Below are positions 1 through 10,226 of a stretch of 64,000 nucleotides of DNA, piece by piece; the first letter of the stretch is position 1; each line of letters starts with the position of its first letter. The position numbers were made by a program, and so were the translations under genes. Where the stretch lies: NCBI GenBank assembly GCA_965178125.1, contig OZ237744.1, forward strand, positions 1,300,733 to 1,364,732, given 5' to 3'. The notes under the pieces are model-generated. The model did not search any database. It had not been told where the DNA came from and saw only the letters and a program-made list of their open reading frames with translations. This DNA is from Bilabrum cf. latius. Lineage: Eukaryota > Bigyra: Bicosoecida > Bigyra > Bicosoecida.

Positions 1-1110
1 GATCGCCCGCCAGTCCAGCTCCTCCCCAGCCCGGGCCCGCGTGATGGGGCCCACCACATAGGACGCAGCCAAGGTCCTTGCATGCTCCTAGCTAGAGCCC
101 ACCGCAGCCCCCTCCTTGCCACTTGCCGCAGGCCCCACCCCCGCCTTCCTGGGCGCGAATCGGATGTCGAGCGTCCGCTGGTGCGTGTACAGCCCGGCAT
201 CCTGCATGGGCAGCACCCACGCATCCTCCTCCGTCTCGTTTACGTGAGAGTGCCACCACCCCGGTGGGGTCAGGAAGGCCGCCCCCGGGACCCACTCGGC
301 CCTGATGGGATCCACCATGCGGCCCTCCGCGTCCAGCTCGGGCGACATGAGCGTGTACACCCCCCCGGATGCGGGGGCAGCGACCGCGAGGTCTAGGGCG
401 ACACTGTTGTGTCGGTGCGGAGGCTGAGCGTCGCCTGCCGGCAGGACGTTGAGCAGCGCCCACAGTGTGTGGGAAAGTGTCTTGGTCTCGCCCGCCCTCG
501 CGTTGGCTAGCAAGATGCCCATCCTGTTGCGGTGCTCGCTGCCTTCCTCGTGGCGAACCCTCTCCACCTCCTTCAGAAGGCGGTCTCGGTGGAATATGGC
601 CGGATCAATGCGAGCCACAGACGGTGTCACGCCAAGGTAGCTGAGCAACGGCGCATCTGATACCCAGTACAGGATCGCATGGCTATCAGCTGCCTCGGAG
701 CACGAGTGATCGACAGAGCCAGCCAAAGCAGGGAGTACGAAGAGATCCCCCTGTTTCCAACTAATTGATAACTTCTGACTATCTTCTCCAATCTTGGGTG
801 ATAATGCTGTTGCCTTGCTGGAGCCGGACCCTTTCACGACGTAGAACGCCTAGCTAGCAGCGCTCACCTCGGTGGAATGTGTCTCACCGCCTTCAATCCG
901 AACGAAACCAGCAAGCAAGTTTGGCGATGTAGCAGGGTACGCTGTGCACAACGCCGACTTGGAGTTGTCCCATAGAAAGGTGCAAGATCCGCTCTATTCA
1001 TACACTTCTGGTGGGAGAACCACAACTGGAAGCGGCTTCATGAACGTACTTGGGTCAGCTGCGGATGTATATTCATGAATGTGCGCTTTTTCACCTGTAA
1101 CTTGAGCCAT
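1..1110 (-). CDS. Gentisate 1,2-dioxygenase-like bicupin, 3' end outside window
   Basis: The ATG at 1108-1110 opens a frame running leftward off the window. Family: gentisate 1,2-dioxygenases are Fe(II) bicupins that open the gentisate ring. Seen: the first cupin half has a VRIEGGETH strand and FYVVKGSGSS followed by WKQGDLFVLPA. The second half has the metal-type pattern PPHRHNSVALDL and, later, TPPGWWHSHVNE. TAG codons at 850-852 and near 996 are read as Gln; the first gives ASQAFYVV, a natural cupin strand. The frame passes another TAG at 88-90 and continues as GPITRARAGEELDW to the edge, so the protein is longer than a standard dioxygenase of about 350 residues. It is divergent from the HSP70 gene across 152 bp. 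Substrate is inferred from family only. Confidence 0.75.
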
Positions 1111-1262
1111 CTTGTGCTGTTCTGACCTAACGAAGGTTTCTTTCGATTGCACTCATCACCTGATTTATAGCGTTATGTTTACATGAAAATCAGAAAGGGG
1201 AACATCCTGGAGCGTTCGGTTGTCAATCTCACGTACATTTCGCGTTACCTAGTACTTTCAAC

Positions 1263-3632
1263 ATGCTCGGACGCGCGTTCACTCAAGCATCTCGCGTTTC
1301 GGCGCGCACCGCAGCTATGGTGAGTGTACGGACAGGTGTTTCGATGCGATATTCTGGTCTACGTGGCGATCAACTGTACAGCTCATGCTTTGGAATCGTG
1401 CATACTGATCGCTATTTGGAAAGATATCGTGAAACAATGTAATTGTGCCGATGTATCGAGTTATCCCGATTGTTGCCGTGAAAACATACGTCTGAATTGT
1501 TGATTGAGATGGCCACGCATCTGCCGACTGGACGTGGCGCGAGCACTGATGGCGAACTGGAACGGAACTGTCGCTCCATTATATTGGAAACTATGGCCAG
1601 AATACATCATTTTGATTTACACTGCCTGTCCTTGATCTGACTTTCGCAGCGCGGTGGGTTCATGCGCCGCTGGCAGTCGAACGTGGCTGTAGGCGAGGAT
1701 ATCATTGGAATTGATCTGGGCACAACTAACAGCTGTGTGGCGACTATGGAGGGCACTACTGCTCGTGTTATTGAGAACAGTGAAGGTGCCCGAACAACCC
1801 CGTCTATCGTTGCCTTCGCCAAGGATGGCGAGAGGCTGGTGGGCAAGCCCGCCCAGCGCCAGGCCACCACGAACCCCAAGAACACCGTGTTCGCCGCCAA
1901 GCGCCTCATTGGGCGAGCTTTTGACGACGCTGAGGTGCAGAAGGCCCAGAAGCTGGTACCCTACGAGATTGTGAAGTCTTCTAGCGGGGACGCGTGGATC
2001 CAGACGACTGGCGGGGAGCAGTACTCGCCCTCGCAGATCGGCAGCTTTGTGCTGACCAAGATGAAGGAGACCGCGGAGAGCTTCCTCGGGAGGCCCGTGA
2101 AGAAGGCCGTGGTGACCGTGCCCGCCTACTTCAACGACTCCCAGCGCCAGGCCACCAAGGACGCCGGCAAGATCGCCGGGCTCGACGTGCAGCGCATCAT
2201 CAACGAGCCCACGGCCGCCGCTCTTGCGTACGGCCTCGACAAGGCGGACGGTAAGGTGATCGCGGTGTACGACCTGGGCGGGGGCACCTTCGATGTGTCC
2301 ATCTTGGAGATCAGCGCGGGCGTGTTCGAGGTGAAGGCCACGAACGGCGACACCATGCTGGGCGGGGAGGACTTCGACGACACGCTGGTGCAGTGGACCG
2401 TTGCCGAGTTCAAGAAGGAGTCGGGCATCGACCTGGGCTCGGATGCCATGGCCATGCAGCGCGTGCGCGAGGCAGCCGAGAAGGCCAAGCGCGAGCTGGA
2501 CGGCGTCAAGCAGACTGACATTAACCTGCCTTTCATCACCTCGGATGCGTCTGGCCCCAAGCACTTGAACCTGTCACTGAGCAGGGCAGCCTTCGAGAGC
2601 ATGGTACAGCCCCTGTTGGACCGGTCCGTGGAGCCGTGCAACAAGTGCATCAGCGATGCCGGGCTTAGCGTGAGTGAGGTGAACGAGGTGCTGCTGGTGG
2701 GCGGCATGACGCGCATGCCCAAGGTAGCCGAGGTGGTGGAGAAGACCTTCAGCAAGAAGCCCTCCAAGGGCGTGAACCCCGACGAGGTTGTGGCCATGGG
2801 CGCGGCCATCCAGGGCGGCGTGCTCAAGGGAGACATCAAGGACATGATCCTGCTGGACGTGACCCCCTTGTCCCTGGGAATCGAGACGCTGGGCGGCGTC
2901 ATGACCAAGCTCATCCCCAGGAACACGACCATCCCCGCCAAGAAGGGCCAGACCTTCAGCACGGCCGCGGACAACCAGACTCAGGTAGGCATCAAGGTCT
3001 TCCAGGGCGAGCGAGAGATGGCCTCGGACAACAAGCTGCTGGGGCAGTTCGACCTCGTCGGCATCCCCCCCGCGCCCCGCGGCGTGCCCCAGATTGAGGT
3101 TACCTTTGACATCGACGCGAACGGCATGGTGAACGTGGCGGCCAAGGACAAGGCCACCGGCAAGGAACAGAGCATCGTGATCCAGAGCAGCGGCGGGCTG
3201 AGCGAGGCCGAGATCGAGAACATGGTCAACCAGGCCGAGCAGTACGCCGAGGCTGATAAGCAGCGCAAGGAGCTCATCGAGCAGAGGAACGACCTTGACT
3301 CGCTCATCTACGGCACTGAGAAGAGCCTGAGCGAGCACAAGGCCAAGCTCAGCGAGGAGGACGTCAAGGCCGTCGAGGACGCCCTGGCGGCTGCCAACGG
3401 AGTCAAGGACAGCGACGATTTGGAAGACGTCAAGGCCAAGAACCAGGCTTTGCAGCAGGCCGCCATGAAGATCGGCCAGGCGGCCTACGGGCAGCAGGCT
3501 GGTGCCGGTGCGGCCGGCACTGGGGCCGCAGGAGCCGAGGGCGCCGAGGGCGCGTCTGCCGGCGCAGAGGAGGCCAAGGAGGAGGGCGAGGGCAAGGTGC
3601 ATGACGCCGAGTTCAAGGAGAAGAAGGAGTGA
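1263..3632 (+). CDS. HSPA9: Mitochondrial HSP70 (DnaK/mortalin type)
   Basis: Two exons: 1263-1319 and 1650-3632, with a 330-nt GT-AG intron, giving 679 residues and a TGA stop. Exon 1 and the start of exon 2 encode an Arg/Ser/Ala-rich presequence ([17 protein letters not shown]) typical of mitochondrial import. The ATPase domain shows [24 protein letters not shown] and [13 protein letters not shown]. The peptide-binding domain and lid follow, and the C-terminus is a Gly/Ala/Glu-rich tail ending DAEFKEKKE, as in DnaK-type mitochondrial HSP70. Role in the family: matrix protein import and folding, and iron-sulfur cluster transfer, which fits the NFU genes in this window. There is no in-frame TAG in the whole gene, unlike most neighbours; this may reflect codon bias in a highly expressed gene. 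Confidence 0.96.
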
Positions 3633-3862
3633 AGCGCGCCAGATTCTAGCTTGGGGCTAGGAAGGAATGGTATAAATTTGTTTGTCGCCTGCCCCGTCAG
3701 GTGAGGTGGCGCGGTTCTCGTGTTGCTCTATGCACAGCCTGGACATGAAAAAACAATGCAGAATCTTAGCACTTGTCTTGCTTCGTGGAAATGATACTAA
3801 TTGCTAAGAAGCAGTTTTAAAATCACCTTTGCGATGAAAGAAAAATCGAGCAGCGCGCGGGA

Positions 3863-5594
3863 TCACCTGCCCCCGCCTGCAGCAGACCCGACGCCGCTCC
3901 CCGGCGGCGGCACCACGTCCTCCTCCTCGATCTTTCGGATGAGCTCCACCGAGTACGCGGGGTCGCTGAACTTGACTGCGTCCGGTGGGAACACTGCGTT
4001 GATCTTCTCGATGGCCTCGACGACCTTGCCCGTGGCACTGCGCTTGATCTGCTGCACGCGAGCCAGCAGGCCCGTCTTGAGGAAGGCCGCGCGGGCGGCG
4101 CGGTCGTTCGGGAGAATGGCCGCGTACTGCTGCAGTACGTACTGCTGGATCTTCGGGTTCGCGTCCTTGAGCAAGGGGGAGAGGGCGGCACCGTCTGTAC
4201 AGTTGACCAGCACGGCCTTGAGGGCCCGCTTGGCCTTGGTCCGGAGGTCAGGGCTCGAGTCTTCCCGCACGTGCAGCACCACCATGGGCTGCAGCACGCC
4301 TGCATCAGACAGATACCTGGCCAAAGTGGGCGAATGCCTCCCGATCTGGCTCAGCGTCCACACAGTGGCGGCCTTGACGTGGTCCTCGGGCTCGTGGCTC
4401 AGGGCATCCTTGAGCGCAATCACCCCGTCCGCCATCTGCACCGTCATGGCCAGCGTCTCGGAGAATGCGCAAATGTACCCGATGGCCATGATACCCGGCA
4501 GCCGAACGTTGCCCCTGTTGTTCATCACAAAGTCCACCAGCGCCTCGGAGCCGCCGGCGTTCACCACCAGCTTGGCCAGCTCGTCGCTGTGTTTGACCAC
4601 CTCCCGGATGCAGGTGGCGCTGTTTTTACGCACGTACAGGTCCGCATCCCTGAGGCACGCCAGGATCCTGGGGAAGATCTCGGTCTCCACCACGGACTCG
4701 GCGAGGTCGACGGAGTGCTTGCTGACCTGCGCCAGGCACGAGCATACCTGGCGCTTCAGGCGGGCGTCATCGTGGGTTACCATGCCGGCCAGGAACGGGA
4801 GCGCGCCTGCGTCCACCACGTGCTGCGCCAGCTCCGGGGTGTGCTTGGCGATGTCGGACAGTGCCGAGGTGGACACGCGCCGCAGCGAGATCTCGGGCTC
4901 CTGCACGCACAGCACCAGCTGCTGCACCGCGCCTGCTTCCACGACTGCCTGGGCCAGCTCAGCGGTGTGCGAGGCAATGAATCCCAGGGCCCACACGGCG
5001 GACTCCTTGACGGATGGGTCGAACTCCTCGAGGCATGCCACCAGCGCGTCCAGGGCGCCGCTCTCCACCACCGCCTGCGCGAGCTCGGGTGAATGCTTCG
5101 CCACGGCGCGGAGCACAAACGCTGCCGCCTTCTTATAAAACCTATTCTGCTCGGCAAGAGAATACACCAGCTGGGGCAGGATGTCGTTCGCAACGACTGC
5201 TTCAGCAAGTTCGTCGGAGTAAGAAGCCAAGCGCCCCAGAGCCAGGGCAGCAGTTTGCTGGATACTAGGGACCTGCGCATGGTACATTAAGGTAATTGAG
5301 TGGAAAGAGCGACGGATACACGATGGAAGATTCTCATTTCGGCTGCAAGAGGGACATCGCATATCGCGCCAATGCCAAGTGAGCGGCTGCGGCATCTGCC
5401 TGATGGCTTCGGTATGGTGATTGATCTCAAGATCTCACGTTGTCCAACAAGAGTGGTCTGAGAAGCTGCATCACGCCGCAGTTCTGCATCGTATCCATGT
5501 TTGCAGGCCTAGTTGCAGCTTCGGCTATGGCTTGCACGAACTGCACCCTCGACTTCTGGTACCGCTCAAAGACGGCAATCAAAGAAGATGACAT
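3863..5594 (-). CDS. SPAG6: SPAG6/PF16 axonemal central-pair armadillo protein
   Basis: Two exons on the minus strand: 5594-5439 (52 codons, starting MSSSLIAVFERYQKSR) and 5272-3863, with a 166-nt intron, giving 521 residues and a TGA stop. Armadillo repeats run through the protein, with near-family wording such as VPSIQQTAALALGRLA, EQNRFYKKAAAFVLRAVAK and VKHSDELAKLVVNAGG. SPAG6/PF16 sits on the C1 microtubule of the 9+2 central apparatus and is needed for flagellar motility. Length and repeat layout match the family (about 500 residues). No in-frame TAG is used. The gene shares a 220-bp divergent promoter region with the CIPK-like kinase. A long open frame on the opposite strand is a shadow of this gene. 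Confidence 0.96.
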
Positions 5595-5814
5595 GGTGCT
5601 ATACTTATAGCTTCAAGCTCTATATGTCCTGTCGAAACTCTACTATATGCCTTGACAAGCGGTATAATGCTGGTTTAGCAGGTCTACCGATCCGTTGCGC
5701 AACGTCATATTCATGAACGTTCGTTTCACAACCATGATTAATAAGGTGCACTTTTGGCTTCGTGAGGGGAGCTCGGCGCTTGACCCGGCCACAGCATCGT
5801 TGTTGCCTTCCGTC

Positions 5815-7442
5815 ATGCCCAAAAAAGTAGGGAAGTACGAATTAGGTCGTACTTTGGGTAGCGGTACGTTTGGGAAGTGAGTGCTGATTATTGGGAGCGA
5901 TACATTGCACACATACCGCCGCAATACGAAGCCAGTCCACGATCCTCGCGTTGAGTCCGCAGGGTGAAGTTTGGCGTCAACAGCGAGACTGGCGAGCAGG
6001 TGGCCATTAAGATTCTAGATAAGGAGAAGATCCAACAGAACAACATGGGTGCACAGATCAAGAAAGAGGTGAGACGAAACCAACTGCGCCATGTGTCAGC
6101 TGCAGTTTGGGCTCTCTTGCAATTCAGTCTAGATTCAAGCTCAACTTCCTACTGTTCGCAGATTTCCATCATGAAAATGATCGCGCACCCCAACGTCGTG
6201 CGCTTGTTCGAGGTGCTGGCCTCCCGCTCGAAGATCTTTATCGTGCTCGAGCTTGTCACCGGCGGCGAGCTCTTCGACAAAATCGTTGCAGAGGGGCGAT
6301 TCAAAGAAAGCATGGCTAGGTTCTACTTCAAGCAGCTCATGGAAGCCGTGAAGTACTGCCACGACCAGGGAGTGGCCCATCGCGACCTGAAGCCCGAGAA
6401 CCTGCTGCTGGACGCTGCGAGCCATCTCAAGATTTCCGATTTCGGCCTCTCGGCGCTGTACACCGGCGCTGATGGAGACACCTCCCGCGCCACTCTGCTG
6501 CATACGACCTGCGGCACCCCCAACTACGTGGCCCCCGAGGTGCTGCAGGACAAGGGGTACGACGGAGCGGCGGCCGACATCTGGAGCTGCGGCGTGATCC
6601 TGTACGTGCTGCGGGCGGGGTTCCTGCCCTTCGACGAAGTTCACATGTCCGCCTTATTCAAGAAGATCCAAAAAGCAGAGTACGTGTTTCCGGACTGGTT
6701 CGAGCCCGAGCTCAAGGACCTCATCGAGCGCATCCTGGTGCCCGACCCCAGCAAGAGGTACGGTCTTGAGGACATCCTGGGCCACCCGTGGCTCAAGGGG
6801 CCCCTCGAGTCGGCGGCTGGACCAGTGGAAGCAGATGGAGCGGCTGCAGAGACGGCCCCGGAAGGGCCCGCAGCGACAGGCGGGGCAGGAGCAGGAGCAG
6901 GAGCAGGGGAAGCGGCAGCAGCCAAGCCCGCCTCGGCGGCCTCCCTCACGTCGCCCCCCTCTGCCAAAGACGTGGCCGAGGCCGTGGCGGAGGGCGTGAA
7001 GGAGGAGGGCGACGATGAGGGTGTACCCGTGCTGAACGCCTTCGAGGTGGTGAACCTGTTCGGCAGCCTGAGCCTCAACCGCATGCTCGCGGGGCAGGCC
7101 ACGCATGTAGGGAACAACAAGTTCGTCACCGAGAGACCTCCTGCTGAGGTGCTGGACAAGGCGGCAAGCGTGCTGCAAGAAGCGCTGGGCGGAGATGTGC
7201 GGCAGGACAAGGAGACGTGTCGGCTGGAGGCCGAGGTGCTGACCAAGAACGGGGCTATTGGCGTGAACGTGCAGCTGTACAAGATGACGGATTCGATGCA
7301 CCTGGTGGAGATCGAGAGGGGCAGGGGCGACATCCTTGCCTTCAAGGACACGTTCATCACGCTCAGGAAGGAGCTGGAGCCGCTGGTCGCGAGCTCGGAG
7401 GAGGCTGGAGAGGGGGCGGCGGCGGGGGGCGCGGGCACGTGA
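5815..7442 (+). CDS. CIPK: CIPK-type Ser/Thr kinase (SnRK3-like) with NAF and PPI regions
   Basis: Three exons: 5815-5876, 5963-6068 and 6162-7442, with introns of 86 and 93 nt, giving 482 residues and a TGA stop. The kinase domain has a glycine loop (GRTLGSGTFGKVK), the VAIK lysine, HRDLKPENLLL, DFGLSAL and GTPNYVAPEVL. After an Ala/Gly-rich linker comes LNAFEVVNLFGS, the NAF-type motif by which CIPKs bind calcineurin-B-like calcium sensors. The C-terminal region, with VQLYKMTDSMHLVEIERGRGD, looks like the phosphatase-interaction domain. Plant CIPKs act in calcium signalling to ion transporters. The 93-nt intron is a multiple of three and free of stops, so automated callers could translate through it; the family sequence shows it should be removed. 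Confidence 0.88.
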
Positions 7443-7576
7443 GCTGAATCCTTTGCTTGAACTAGTGCTTGCAAGGGGCTTGTACCACGAGTAGCTGTAT
7501 CGTGCTCAAATCCAAAAATTCTGAAGTCGATACAGGGTACACAGCTCGCTATAAACCATCACATGTTGGCCCCAGC

Positions 7577-9949
7577 TCACAGGTGTGCCCCCCCACGTTT
7601 AGGGCTGTCCCTGGATGGCACACCATCGGGGAGCAGAGAGTCAATGATAGGGGGGACTGCAGCGGGCAAGTGCCGCCAGGGCCACTGGCTCCACTCTGTC
7701 GCCGTCCCGTCCGTGTCTCTGCTGCTGCCCCCGCCCGCCCGATCCACCTCGATCCTTTGCAGGGCCTCAAGCGCCGCCCTCTCCCCTGTCAGCATGGCCC
7801 CGTGCACCGTCATTGGCGAGTCCCACAGCTCAAAGGCACCCGATGTGGCCTCGCCAGCGAACAGCAAGCGCCCGTCCCAGGCCGGTCTCGCCAGCGCGCG
7901 CCGCATGGCCAGCCCGGCGCTCACGTGCACCCCGCCACCTCCATCTGCATCTGGCCCCGGGCTCATCCCACCACGGGGAAGGTCCGGCCGAGGCACGACC
8001 CTGGCGCACTCGATCCGATCCAGCGGGTGGGCCCTCGTGTATCCCCCGAGCACGTGGGGGTGCGCGTGCACCGCACCGGAGCCCCGCAGCAGCTCCTCTG
8101 GTCCCCACGCCACCACTGCTCCGCCCATGAAGCAGTCCACTGCATCTGCCCATGCATCCTCCGAGTGCTCGTCGCCGCCACTGGTGCGACTTGCAGGGAA
8201 CATGCGGGAAAGCTGGCTAGCGGCCCGGGCGAGGACGAGGGAGGCGTGCTGGGCAAGCACTGCCTCTGCGCGCTCACCCATGGCGAATCCAACCGCGATC
8301 CATTCTCCCTTCTGATCCGATCCAGCGGCTCCTTCCTCGGGGGATGAGGCAGCAGCACCCACTGACTGACTCCGACTCCGAGCCCCAGCCCCAGCCCCAG
8401 CCCCAGCCCCAGCCCCGGCAATGGCTCCGAGCGCCCTAAGCCCCAGCTCGGACAGCACCGCCCCCCGCGCGCTGCCTTCAGGGCCCTGCACCTGGCAGCC
8501 GCCGTCCACCAACGAGGTCCGGCCCAAACCCAGGCTAGCCTCTTCACCCCCTGGTTCGCTGGCTCCTGCCCCTGCCTGTGCCCCTGCCTTGGCCACAGGC
8601 GAGTCCTTGGCTTCGACCGACAACTGATGATCCCTGTCCCCGGGCCCCCCATCCGGAGACCGGAACCAGAACTCGGCGATTGGAGCAGCATCCATCGCCG
8701 CGCTCACCCTCAGCCGGCCCTCAGCAGTCCGTCTCTCTGGGGGGGCAGGGGCGGCTGCCACGCTGCCGTGGCAATCGAGGGGCCAAGCGCGAGCACTGAA
8801 TCGGAGGAGGACTTTCACCGCTGGTTGCAGGTTGAGCGCACCTGCGACTTGAATCTTGGTAGCTGGCAGGGGAGGGGAGAAACTGATGGGTCGCGGTACC
8901 TTGCTCGACTCAGTGCCGTTGCCATTGGTAGTAATCGACTCCGGGGGAGCTGCATGCACCACCACTCTGGCCCGGACCTCTGTTGGCCCTACGCTATCAC
9001 CAGCCCGCATCACTTTCAGAGCTATATGTGCACCGTCTCTGCCCTAGTCCCTGCCGACAGGCAGCAGCCGAATCTCGCTCACCACGCACCCCGTCCACAC
9101 CTCCGTCCCATCGGCAAGCGCTCGCACTACAGCCCCCATGCCGCCCTCGCAGCGACTGTCTCCCTCCACCGCATCGCCCCCAAGCTCCCACATGCGAGAT
9201 ATCGCCGCGCTGGCTCTCAGCCCGGCGCGCCTCCCCGAGGCACCGCACGTGTTGGCGAACCCCGCGCACAGCATTGCCTCCCCCGCTGGGCCCAGGCCTT
9301 GGGAGCAGGCCCACGTGCCCAGGGTGCGGCCGTCCGACTCTAACAGGGGCCGGCGGAACACCGTCCCCACAGGGGCTGTGGCTCGCTTCCTTGCGCAATA
9401 CGCCGCCAGGCTGCTCTCCTCCTGAGCGAGCGGGGCGGCCACGTCTGCCAGGGCCCACGCAGCTTCGAATCCGCGGTCGATCTGCTTGTAAGGGTCGTCC
9501 AGAGGACCCCCAGGGCTGGCAAAGTTGAAGGATTTGCTGCTCCCAACCACCTCGGTGTGCCTCCTGAACGGGGTGGCTGCTCCACCGTTCGGCGATGCGT
9601 CAGTGAGCGAGCCGTAGTAGCCCGCACCATCCTCCCTGTCATCATCGGGTCCGCCATCTCCTGGAGACCAGGTAAACAGGGACCGTCTTGTAGCTTTGGC
9701 CGCATCGGCCAAATATCGCAGCAAAGATCTCTCCCCGTGGATGAACTCGGCGCCGACGTCCAGTTTTGGGGAATTGGACCATAATGCGCCGGTATCGGAG
9801 GCGCAAAGGCGACCTCCTGCTCGCTCCGACGCTTCTAGCACAAGAACTCGGAGTGATCTAGTTGTTGAAGCGGAATTCAAACACTTCGCGCACCACATCC
9901 CGGCAGCACCTGCCCCAACAATGACAACATCAAAATAAGTATCCGCCAT
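7577..9949 (-). CDS. Flavin-containing amine oxidase
   Basis: A single exon of 790 residues from the ATG at 9949 to a TGA at 7577-7579. The N-terminus has the FAD-binding Rossmann motif VVIVGAGAAGMWCA and, further on, VLEASERAGGRL. The C-terminus has LLFAGEATSGAFELWDSP, the second FAD-contact region of polyamine/monoamine oxidases. One TAG (9041-9043) lies mid-gene, and reading it as Gln joins the two halves in the same frame. The middle carries Ala/Gly-rich low complexity from a CCCCAG-type minisatellite around 8385-8416, so the protein is longer than the usual 450-550 residues. The substrate (polyamine or other amine) cannot be told from the sequence. Confidence 0.85.
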
Positions 9950-10226
9950 TGCCTAGATGTACCGTCCGGTTTCCAGGCCAGTTCTCAGGTGTGTCTATGA
10001 AAACAGGTTAATTGTTCGGTGAAGGATCGACTTAATCCGTGTATGGGTCCCTTTTTGGGTCGGTTTCGCTTGAAACACTTGCCCCGAGAAATCCGTGCAG
10101 TTGCGACTCCGAATTGTCGAGGCGGTTCAAAATTTTCCAGCATTCTGGGCAAGAGCAGCTTAGTCTTTGGGTGTTTCTACCCGTTGAGGTGCTTTAGTTC
10201 ATGTTGCGTGCCTAAATACAGACGAA

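Noticed and set aside
1617-3602. Long minus-strand open frames across HSP70
   Set aside because: They mirror HSP70 codons and show no domain.
3801-5138. 445-residue open frame on the plus strand
   Set aside because: Antisense shadow of SPAG6, whose minus-strand protein matches the family end to end; GC-rich codon bias creates such shadows.
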